A program made the translations under genes and the position numbers. Below, piece after piece: positions 1-8,301 of a stretch of 42,003 nt of DNA (within the stretch, counting starts at the first letter, position 1; each line of letters starts with the position of its first letter). The notes under the pieces were generated by a model. That model had not been told where the DNA came from. It saw only the letters and a program-made list of their open reading frames with translations, and searched no databases. Location: contig CAZNNH010000038.1 of NCBI GenBank assembly GCA_964574335.1, forward strand, positions 1 through 42,003, written 5' to 3'. This stretch comes from CAZNNH01 sp964574335 (lineage in GTDB: Bacteria; Acidobacteriota; Vicinamibacteria; Fen-336).

Positions 1-2
1 TA

Positions 3-425
3 CTCACGTCGTGCCTGGGCTTCCTGGTCCTGGTGGCCACGGCCCAGCCCGCGAGCGCCGCCGACTTCAAGGTTGTGGTCAACGACGGCAACCCGGTGGT
101 CACCCTCGGCAAGGCCGACGTCGGCAAGCTGTTCCTCAAGAAGGACACCCGCTGGGAGTCCGGCGCGACCGTCGAGCCGGTCGATCAGGTGGGCGACTCC
201 GCCGTCCGCGAGACGTTCTCCAAGGAGATCCACAACAAGGCGGTGGGGGCGGTGAAGAGCTACTGGCAGCGACAGATCTTCTCCGGACGGGGCACGCCTC
301 CGCCGGAGCTGTCGTCGGACGGAGAGGTGATCGCCTACGTGAAGTCGCACCCCTGGGCCGTCGGCTACGTCGCTGCCGATACGGCCGTCGGCCAGGGCGC
401 CAAGGTCGTGAAGGTCGTCGATTGA
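3..425 (+). CDS. PstS-like small periplasmic substrate-binding protein (5' partial)
   Basis: The reading frame is open to the left edge, so the true start lies outside the window. A GTG at 33 is internal to the signal peptide. The visible N-terminus is a hydrophobic stretch ending in PASA before ADF, a normal Sec signal-peptide cleavage pattern, so the mature protein is about 120 residues. The mature part has the pattern of short PstS-like (PBP-like) proteins: VNDG near the start, GKADVGKLFL, a W-x-S-G-A turn, a YW in the middle and a final WAVGYV. This is much shorter than a full phosphate-binding protein (about 320 residues), so it is probably a single-domain relative and not a transporter subunit. 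It lies 30 bases before a chemoreceptor gene and probably in the same operon, so it may feed a ligand signal to that receptor; that role is inference. Confidence 0.7.
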   Translation, partial: LTSCLGFLVLVATAQPASAADFKVVVNDGNPVVTLGKADVGKLFLKKDTRWESGATVEPVDQVGDSAVRETFSKEIHNKAVGAVKSYWQRQIFSGRGTPPPELSSDGEVIAYVKSHPWAVGYVAADTAVGQGAKVVKVVD

Positions 426-455
426 GCCGTACTCGGGGAGGGGAGTGAACCACTC

Positions 456-2240
<1,785 letters not shown>

Positions 2241-2251
2241 GGGAGATCAGG

Positions 2252-3943
2252 ATGGAGCCCAACGAGCTCGAGCTGCTCCTGAAGACGTTCTTCGCCGAGG
2301 CGGACGAGATCCTCACCCGCATGGAGGACAACGCCGTCAGCCTGGAGGACGCCCCGGCCGACGAGGAGACCATCCAGTCGCTGTTTCGGGGCGCCCACAC
2401 CCTGAAGGGGAACGCGGCCGCCATGGGGTTCCCCTCGGTGGCCGAGCTGGCTCATGCCCTCGAGGAGGCGCTCGACCAGATCCGCTCGGGACACCGCTCC
2501 GTGACGCCTGACATGGTCTCGCTACTGCTCTCGTCCGTCGACGCGTTTCGTCACATGCTGAGCGGCCGGGACGCCGCCGCCGCGGAGGCGGCGGCTCAGC
2601 AACACCGGTCGCTGCGAAAGAAGCTGGTGTCGTGGGGGAGGCGGGCGCCGGGCGGGGCCACCCCCAAACGGCGCACCGCTGCCGCGCGCACCGGCCCCGC
2701 GGCTCCGAAGCCGGAGCTCCCCCGAGGAGAGAGGTCCCTGGAGCCGGAGGCGAGCCGGGGCCTGAACGGCGAGCGGACCCTACGAGTGGACGTGAAGACC
2801 CTCGACACGCTCCTCAACCTGGCCGGCGAGATCACCACCGCCCGCGAGCGGCTGGGGAGGGCGTGTCGGGCCCTGGGAGAGGCCGGCGCCGAGGCGCTCT
2901 CGCTGCTGCAGGATGCCGATCACCTCCACGCCCAGTTGCACGACGCGATCGTCCGGGCGCGGCTGGTGCCGCTGGGGCCCACCTTCCGCCAGCAGCTCCG
3001 CACGTTGCGGGACGCCGCCGCCCGCTGCGGGCGGAAGGCCCGCCTGGAGATCTCCGGCGCCGACGTGATGGTGGACACCTCGGTCGTCGATCATCTCCGA
3101 GAGGCACTCGTCCACCTGATCCGGAACGCCCTCCACCACGGCATCGAGGACCCGGAGGTGAGGGTCGCAGCGGGCAAGGAGGCCTCCGGGACCCTGTCGC
3201 TGCGAGCCCAGCGACGATCGGCGCAGATCGTGATCGAGCTCACCGACGACGGTCGGGGCCTGGACCGGGAGGGCATCCTGGCCCGTGCCCGCGCCCGCGG
3301 TCTGGTCGGGCGCGAGGAGCAGAGCGACGAGGCGGCGATCGATCGTCTCCTGTTCCTGCCCGGCTTCTCCACCAGCGATGCCGTCACCGAGCTCTCCGGC
3401 CGCGGGGTCGGCCTCGACGTGGTCCGGAGGCGCATCGAGGCGGTTCGTGGCTCGGTCCACATCGAGAGCCGGGCCGGGGCGGGGACGACGGTCACCATTC
3501 ACCTGCCGCTCAGCCTGGCCATCATCGACGGGTTCCACGTGACCGCCGGCGGCCGGAGCTACGTCATCCCCAGCGAGGCCGTGGTGGAGTGTCGCGAGTG
3601 GAGCGACTCCGACTCGCCCAGCCCCGATCGCGGCCTGGTCGACCGCGCTGGACGCCCGCTGGCCTTCGTGCGCCTGGCCACGGCCCTGGGCGGCCCGCCC
3701 TCGGCGCCGGCCCGCGAGGGTCTGGTGGTCGTCGACCACGAAGGGGTGGCGGCGGGGTTGGTAGTGGACGCCGTCGTCGGTTCGGCGCCGACCGTCGTCA
3801 AGGCGCTCGGGCCGACCCTCGAGGGGCTCTCCGGCGTCTCCGGCTTCACCATCCTCGGTAGCGGCGACGTCGCCCTGATCCTGGACGTACCGGGCCTGGT
3901 GCGCCGCCAGACCCAGGGTCCGTCCAACGGGTGGGCCCGGTGA
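2252..3943 (+). CDS. cheA: Chemotaxis histidine kinase CheA, P2-less
   Basis: 563-residue CheA-type kinase that autophosphorylates on a His in its HPt domain and is controlled by receptors through CheW. Order: HPt (P1) about 1-110 with the phospho-site motif FRGAHTLKGNAAAMG, His49; a Pro/Arg-rich linker about 125-175; P3 dimerisation helices about 180-245; a HATPase domain with N-box HLIRNALHHGIED (His288, Asn292), G1 box DDGRG (332-336) and G2 box GRGVGLDVV (383-391); and a CheW-like P5 domain to the end. There is no room for a normal P2 (CheY/CheB-binding) domain, and E. coli CheA is about 650 residues. The ATG lies 11 bases after the receptor stop with GGGAGATCAGG upstream. Its TGA overlaps the GTG of the tandem CheW gene. 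No CheY is visible in the window, so the phosphate acceptor is unknown. Confidence 0.94.
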   Translation: MEPNELELLLKTFFAEADEILTRMEDNAVSLEDAPADEETIQSLFRGAHTLKGNAAAMGFPSVAELAHALEEALDQIRSGHRSVTPDMVSLLLSSVDAFRHMLSGRDAAAAEAAAQQHRSLRKKLVSWGRRAPGGATPKRRTAAARTGPAAPKPELPRGERSLEPEASRGLNGERTLRVDVKTLDTLLNLAGEITTARERLGRACRALGEAGAEALSLLQDADHLHAQLHDAIVRARLVPLGPTFRQQLRTLRDAAARCGRKARLEISGADVMVDTSVVDHLREALVHLIRNALHHGIEDPEVRVAAGKEASGTLSLRAQRRSAQIVIELTDDGRGLDREGILARARARGLVGREEQSDEAAIDRLLFLPGFSTSDAVTELSGRGVGLDVVRRRIEAVRGSVHIESRAGAGTTVTIHLPLSLAIIDGFHVTAGGRSYVIPSEAVVECREWSDSDSPSPDRGLVDRAGRPLAFVRLATALGGPPSAPAREGLVVVDHEGVAAGLVVDAVVGSAPTVVKALGPTLEGLSGVSGFTILGSGDVALILDVPGLVRRQTQGPSNGWAR

Positions 3944-4947
3944 GAGAGCTGCTGTGCTTCTCGCTGGGGTCGGAGGAGTACGGGATCGACCTCGCTGGCG
4001 TTCACGCGATCTCCTCGGTGGCTGGCCTGCACAGCGTGCCCGGGACGCCCTCGTTCCTGCGAGGCGTGATCCCGTCTCCGCTGGGGCCGGCGCCCCTCGT
4101 CGACCTGGCCCGGAAGTTCAAGCTCGGTACCGAGGCGAGCCCGGAGCGACCAACGGCGGCCATCGTCGAGACGCCCATCGCCGGCGCGCCCACCGCCATG
4201 GCGATCCTGATCGGCGAGAGCAGCCGGGTGGTGGAGGTGGAGCCCGACAACATCGAGCCGCCCCCCGAGCTCGGTGCCGGGATTCGGGCCGAGTTCCTGC
4301 GAGGCGTCGCTCGGGTGGAGGGGCGGACGGTCTTCATCATCGACCTCGGGCCGTCGCTGTCGGCCACCGAGGTGGAGGCTCTGGAGGGGCTTCGGTCCGA
4401 CTACCGCGACACCGTAGGGGAGGCTTCGGGGCAGACCGTGCGCCACGGGGGTTCGGCGGGCAGCGCCGGGGGTTTCGACCGCGACCGGAGCGAGTACCTG
4501 GTCTTCAGCATCTCGGGGGTGTCCGCCGGGTTCCGGCTGACGGAGATCAGCGAGCTGGTGCAGATCGGCTCGGTGATGCCTCTCCCGGGTGTCCCGCGAT
4601 GGGTCAGCGGCGTCACCAACGTGCGCGGCCAGGTCATCCCGGTCCTGGACACGGCCGCCCTGGTGGGGTTGGCCTCCGCACCTCCCACCTCGCGGACCTG
4701 CAGCATCATCGCCGACGTCCAGGTCGGTGAGCGGTCAACCGCCGTCGCCTTCGTGGTGGACGACGTTCTCCAGGTCGTCGCGCCGGCGCCCGGGGAGATC
4801 GACCTCCCTGCAAGCGTCGGCCTACCTCTGCCCGCCGAGCACGTGAAAGGGGTGGCGCGCTGCGACGCAGGATTCGTGGCGTTGCTCTCTCCGGCCGCGC
4901 TGGTCCCGGGGGCCTTGATCTCCGCCGGCGACCAGCCGGCAAGCTAG
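3940..4947 (+). CDS. Tandem CheW-domain coupling protein
   Basis: About 335 residues made of two CheW-like domains. The first (about 1-150) begins RELLCFSLGSEEYGIDL and includes VPGTPSFLRGVI. The second (about 185-330) begins EYLVFSISGVSAGFRLTEISEL and includes LPGVPRWVSGVTNVRGQVIPVLD, the usual CheW core. A Gly/Ser/Arg-rich linker (about 160-184) joins them. CheW proteins bridge receptors to CheA P5; two domains in one chain could cross-link receptor arrays. I chose the GTG at 3940 because it overlaps the cheA stop (GTGA). A GTG at 3931 in the same frame would add three residues. The stop lies only 2 bases from the stop of the convergent lipoprotein gene, with no terminator between them. Confidence 0.9.
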   Translation: MRELLCFSLGSEEYGIDLAGVHAISSVAGLHSVPGTPSFLRGVIPSPLGPAPLVDLARKFKLGTEASPERPTAAIVETPIAGAPTAMAILIGESSRVVEVEPDNIEPPPELGAGIRAEFLRGVARVEGRTVFIIDLGPSLSATEVEALEGLRSDYRDTVGEASGQTVRHGGSAGSAGGFDRDRSEYLVFSISGVSAGFRLTEISELVQIGSVMPLPGVPRWVSGVTNVRGQVIPVLDTAALVGLASAPPTSRTCSIIADVQVGERSTAVAFVVDDVLQVVAPAPGEIDLPASVGLPLPAEHVKGVARCDAGFVALLSPAALVPGALISAGDQPAS

Positions 4948-4949
4948 CC

Positions 4950-5480
4950 TCATGGGTCGAGCTGGTAGACGACGGCCCACTCCTGCCGCGAGGCCACCTC
5001 GACCGTCCCCTCGATCACCACCGCCAGGTGGGCGATCGTGGCCGGAGGCGCGCAGGCGTCGAGGTCGGGCGTGTCGAACACCAGCTCGACCTCCCGCGGC
5101 TGCTGGGCCTCCAGCGTGAAGCCCTCCGCCCGGGCGCTGAGGCAAGCGGCGATGTTGGTGCCGTGGAGGAACCCCACCACCCACAGGACGGTCCCGGTCG
5201 AAGGCGACAGCAGGCGGAAGCGCATCCGCACCTGTTGCGGGCAGCCATCCAGGGTGGGACCGCAGCCGACGATCGTAGATCCCGGCGGGGGCTCGGCTCC
5301 CAGGAAGGTGATCGCCGTCGGGCCGGTCGAGGCGCCGGGGATGGCGGTGGTGCGAGGGTCTGGTGCGGGAGTGGGCGTCGGGGTGGCCGTCGGAGTCGGC
5401 GAGGGCGGCCCGACGGGGCTGGTGCTCCCGCTTCCGCAGCTGGCCAGCCCCAGAAGGGCCAACAGCGAAAGCCACCTCAT
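4950..5480 (-). CDS. Secreted lipoprotein with Pro/Thr linker, function unknown
   Basis: 176 residues. The N-terminus is a lipoprotein signal (RWLSLLALLGLASC, lipobox LASC, Cys15), followed by a low-complexity Pro/Thr/Ala linker (about 20-42) and a compact domain of about 130 residues rich in beta-strand-like segments. Four cysteines lie in that domain (in VGCGPTLDGC, AACLS and DACAPP), so disulfides are plausible in the periplasm or on the cell surface. I do not recognise the family. It is the last gene of the minus-strand series that starts with pyk, 52 bases after the zinc-ribbon gene, and ends 2 bases from the convergent CheW gene. Confidence 0.7.
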   Translation of the reverse strand: MRWLSLLALLGLASCGSGSTSPVGPPSPTPTATPTPTPAPDPRTTAIPGASTGPTAITFLGAEPPPGSTIVGCGPTLDGCPQQVRMRFRLLSPSTGTVLWVVGFLHGTNIAACLSARAEGFTLEAQQPREVELVFDTPDLDACAPPATIAHLAVVIEGTVEVASRQEWAVVYQLDP

Positions 5481-5532
5481 GGTTCCCTCCCCGCTGGCTG
5501 CGGCCGCGGCCTTACCCCACCCGGCTGACCCG

Positions 5533-5985
5533 CTACCGCAGGACCAGGAACGCCACGAGCATCGTTCCGACGAAAAGCGCCGCCACTAGCAGCTCCGTCG
5601 ACAGGGAAGCGGGCTGAGTCGAAGGCTGCGTCGACCGAACGTCGTCTGGCAGCCAGTGAGCCGGCTTCCTCCGTGGCAGCTTGAGCAGCGTCAGCTTCTT
5701 GGCCCGGGGGTTGAAGGCCACCACCAGTGACGATGCCACGAGCCAAGGCACCGAGGCCAGCCAGGCAGCGTGGAACCATCCGTTCTGGGGAAGGTCGACC
5801 AGGCCAGCGGCAAACAGGAGCCTGTTGACCAGAGGGGCGCAAAGCAGTAGCCCGAACCCATCCTGTGCGATCCGGACGCCCGGGAGGGTCACCACTGCTC
5901 GACAGGCCTGGCATGTGCCGCGGCCCATCACGAACCACGACCGGCCCACCGGTGCGCCGCAATGGGGGCAGCTCAGCGGGGCCAT
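5533..5985 (-). CDS. Zinc-ribbon membrane protein of unknown function
   Basis: 150 residues. The N-terminus has a zinc-ribbon-like pair of motifs, CPHC (residues 6-9) and CQAC (25-28). Two hydrophobic segments follow (about 44-62 and 70-92), and a third forms the C-terminus (about 132-149, LLVAALFVGTMLVAFLVL). The layout resembles small DUF983-type cytoplasmic zinc-ribbon/membrane proteins, but I cannot place it in a named family with confidence. It starts 12 bases after the rlpA stop, so it is probably cotranscribed with pyk and rlpA. Confidence 0.65.
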   Translation of the reverse strand: MAPLSCPHCGAPVGRSWFVMGRGTCQACRAVVTLPGVRIAQDGFGLLLCAPLVNRLLFAAGLVDLPQNGWFHAAWLASVPWLVASSLVVAFNPRAKKLTLLKLPRRKPAHWLPDDVRSTQPSTQPASLSTELLVAALFVGTMLVAFLVLR

Positions 5986-5997
5986 GGGACCCTACGC

Positions 5998-6384
5998 CTA
6001 CCCGACGATCTCCAGCCGTACCCGGCCGGTTCCGGGTCCCAGCAGGCCGATCCGGCGCGCGGCGCCCTTGGACAGGTCGATGATGCGCCCCTTGTGGCCC
6101 GGGAAGCGGTCATTGATCCGCACCACCACGCTCTTGCCGGTGGAGAGCAGCGTGACCTTGACCCGGGTCCCGAAGGCCCAGTACTGGTGGGCGGCGGTGA
6201 GGGCCTCCTGGTCGAAGCGCTCGCCACTGGCGGTCTTCTTGCCGTGGTAGCCGGGCCCGTACCAGGAGGCGATGCCTTCCTGGACCGTGCCGCGGCCGGG
6301 AGACTCGGGGGGTGGCCAGTGGTACTGCCTGGCGCATCCCGGAAGCAGCAGGGCGGCGAGCACGAGGGCGGATGCCGGTCTCAT
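5998..6384 (-). CDS. rlpA: RlpA-family septal lytic transglycosylase-like lipoprotein
   Basis: 128 residues with a lipoprotein signal (ALVLAALLLPGC, Cys17) and a double-psi beta-barrel domain typical of RlpA: GIASWYGPGYHGKKTASGE, then AAHQYWAFGTRVKVT, VVVRINDRFPG and GRIIDLSKGAARRIGL. The conserved acidic residue in NDRFPG and the His in GYHGKKTA are present. RlpA proteins act on denuded peptidoglycan glycan strands, often at the septum. It lacks the C-terminal SPOR domain of E. coli RlpA, so it is a short form. The ATG overlaps the pyk stop (ATGA), which implies translational coupling to a glycolytic gene. Confidence 0.9.
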   Translation of the reverse strand: MRPASALVLAALLLPGCARQYHWPPPESPGRGTVQEGIASWYGPGYHGKKTASGERFDQEALTAAHQYWAFGTRVKVTLLSTGKSVVVRINDRFPGHKGRIIDLSKGAARRIGLLGPGTGRVRLEIVG

Positions 6385-7790
6385 GACACCTTGTGGACGC
6401 GCAGCATGTTGGTGGCTCCCGTGGTCGGGCTGGACCCGGCCAGCATCAGCAAGAGGTCGCCCTTCTCCGCCAGCCCCTGCCGCTTCAGCACCTCCTCGCC
6501 CTGGGCGCACATCTCCTCGGTGGTGGGGGAGAGCTCGGCGTGGAGAGGCGTGACGCCCCACCACAGCGCCAGGCGCTGGTAGGTGTGCTCGTCGACGGTG
6601 AGCGCCGCGATCGGCCGGCGCGGTCGGTAGGACGACAGCAGTCGGGCGGTGCCGCCGGTCTCGGTGAAGGCGACGATCCGGCGGCAGTCCAGCTCCTCGG
6701 CGACCGAAGAGGCGACCCGCGCCAGGCTCCGGGCGGTCGCCGTGTGGTCGCCCCCGGTGACCCGGGGCGGCGGGGGGGCCAGGTAGTACCGCTCGGTGTA
6801 GCGGACGATCCGGCCCATCGTCTCGACGGTCTCGACCGGGAAGTGACCGGTGGCGGTCTCGGCCGAGAGCATCACCGCGTCGGTCCCGTCGTGGATGGCG
6901 TTGGCCACGTCGGAGGCCTCGGCGCGGGTAGGGCGCGGATGGTCGATCATGCTCTCGAGCATCTGGGTGGCCGTGATCACCACCCGGCCGGCGCCGTTGG
7001 CCATCTGGATGATCCGCTTCTGCAGCGTCGGCACCTCCTCGGTGGACAGCTCGACGCCCAGGTCGCCACGGGCCACCATCAGGCCGTCGGTGACCTCGAG
7101 GATCGAGGGGAGATCGTCGACCGCCTCGCGCTTCTCGATCTTGGCGATGACGGGGGCGGTCCCCCCGAGCGAGCGCACCAGCTCCTGGCACTCGATCACG
7201 TCGGCGGCACGGCGCACGAACGAGAGCGCCACCAGGTCCACCTGATGGGCGATCCCGAAGGCCAGGTCGGCCCGGTCCTTCTCGGTCAAAGCCGGCGTCG
7301 AGAGCGCCACCCCCGGCAGGTTCATGCCCTTGTGGGAGCGCAGCGCCCCGCCGTACACGACCTCGCAGTCGACCTCCTCGCCCGAGGAGCCCAGCACCCG
7401 AAGCTCCAGGTTGCCGTCGTCCAGAAGGATCCGGTCGCCGGCCCGGACGTCTCCCGGCAGCGCTCGATAGGTGGTCGAGAGACGCTCCGGCGTGCCGAGG
7501 GTCTCCGCGGTGGTGATCACCAGCCGGGCGCCCGGCTCCAGCCGGATCTCCCCGTCCCGGACTGCGCCGGCGCGGATCTTGGGCCCGCTCAGGTCCTGGA
7601 GCAGGGTCACCGGCCGACCCAGCCGGGAGCGGATCTCCCGCACCGCCTCGATCACCTCCAGGTGCTCGGCGTGCTCGCCGTGGGAGAAGTTGAGGCGCGC
7701 CACGTCGACGCCGGCCAGGATCAGGCGCTCGAGGATGGCGGGCTCCCGGGTGGCCGGTCCGATGGTGGCGACGATCTTCGTGTGGCGCAT
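6381..7790 (-). CDS. pyk: Pyruvate kinase
   Basis: 469 residues, full length for a bacterial pyruvate kinase, which converts phosphoenolpyruvate and ADP to pyruvate and ATP. Recognisable blocks are TKIVATIGPA and DVARLNFSHG at the N-terminus, DLSGPKIR, the active-site region VIAKIEKREAVDDL, MVARGDLGVEL, ITATQMLESMI, PTRAEASDVANAI and DGTDAVMLSAETA. The C-terminal domain (about 345-469) carries the usual FTETGGTARLLSSYRPRRPI region. It is the first gene of a minus-strand operon. A promoter-like pair upstream would place the transcript start only a few bases before the ATG. Confidence 0.96.
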   Translation of the reverse strand: MRHTKIVATIGPATREPAILERLILAGVDVARLNFSHGEHAEHLEVIEAVREIRSRLGRPVTLLQDLSGPKIRAGAVRDGEIRLEPGARLVITTAETLGTPERLSTTYRALPGDVRAGDRILLDDGNLELRVLGSSGEEVDCEVVYGGALRSHKGMNLPGVALSTPALTEKDRADLAFGIAHQVDLVALSFVRRAADVIECQELVRSLGGTAPVIAKIEKREAVDDLPSILEVTDGLMVARGDLGVELSTEEVPTLQKRIIQMANGAGRVVITATQMLESMIDHPRPTRAEASDVANAIHDGTDAVMLSAETATGHFPVETVETMGRIVRYTERYYLAPPPPRVTGGDHTATARSLARVASSVAEELDCRRIVAFTETGGTARLLSSYRPRRPIAALTVDEHTYQRLALWWGVTPLHAELSPTTEEMCAQGEEVLKRQGLAEKGDLLLMLAGSSPTTGATNMLRVHKVS

Positions 7791-7801
7791 GAGGTTCGTC
7801 G

Positions 7802-7831
7802 AGTATGGGGCGAGAAGCCACGTGGTTTCAA
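7802..7831 (-). promoter_or_regulatory. Possible pyk promoter, near-leaderless
   Basis: On the minus strand, TTGAAA (7831-7826) and CATACT (7807-7802) are separated by 18 bases. The -10 element ends 12 bases before the pyk ATG at 7790, so the mRNA would have a very short leader and no room for a Shine-Dalgarno site. The -10 match is only 4 of 6, so the call is tentative. Confidence 0.4.
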
Positions 7832-7875
7832 GGCGATTCGGGCCGCTGGGCGGGAGCCCCCACCCCTCCGGATCC

Positions 7876-7905
7876 TTGACACTCCGCGCGGCCCAACGGT
7901 ATAGT
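7876..7905 (+). promoter_or_regulatory. Sigma70-type promoter of the nuo operon
   Basis: TTGACA at 7876-7881 is a perfect -35 element and TATAGT at 7900-7905 is a near-perfect -10, with an 18-base spacer. Transcription should start near 7912, giving a leader of about 30 bases before nuoA. It stands out in a GC-rich background and lies in the divergent pyk/nuoA spacer. Confidence 0.75.
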
Positions 7906-7943
7906 CACGCGGCCTCGGCTCCCCGGGTGCCGGGTTTTCGAGC

Positions 7944-8297
7944 ATGCTTCCTTCCTACGTCCCCATCTTGGTCCTGGGCGCCACCGCCGTGGGCTTCGCC
8001 GCCTTCACGCTGGTGGTCTCCCACATCCTGGGCCGCCCCAGGGTCAGCCCCGAGAAGACCTCCACCTACGAGTGCGGCATGCCCCCGATCGGCACCGCCC
8101 GCGAGCGCTTCCCGATCAAGTTCTACCTGGTCTGCATGCTCTTCATCCTCTTCGATGTGGAGGCGGCCTTCCTGTACCCGTGGGCGCTGGCGCTGCGGGA
8201 GCTGGGTCTGTTCGGCCTTCTCGAGATGGGCGTCTTCTTCGCCGTGCTGGCCGGCGGCTTCGTCTACGAGTGGAAGATCGGGGCGATGGACTGGTAG
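7944..8297 (+). CDS. nuoA: NADH-quinone oxidoreductase subunit A
   Basis: 117-residue membrane subunit of respiratory complex I that helps anchor the peripheral arm near the quinone site. Three membrane helices are evident (about 5-28, 58-80, 88-110). Family signatures present are the first loop with KTSTYECGMPPIG, including the conserved Cys used as a conformational marker, and the RFPIKFYLVCMLFILFDVEAAFLYPWA block with the conserved FDVE. It is the first gene after the operon promoter. The next gene starts 4 bases after its stop and encodes NuoEF; nuoB, which normally follows nuoA, is missing. Confidence 0.95.
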   Translation: MLPSYVPILVLGATAVGFAAFTLVVSHILGRPRVSPEKTSTYECGMPPIGTARERFPIKFYLVCMLFILFDVEAAFLYPWALALRELGLFGLLEMGVFFAVLAGGFVYEWKIGAMDW

Positions 8298-8301
8298 GCC
8301 G

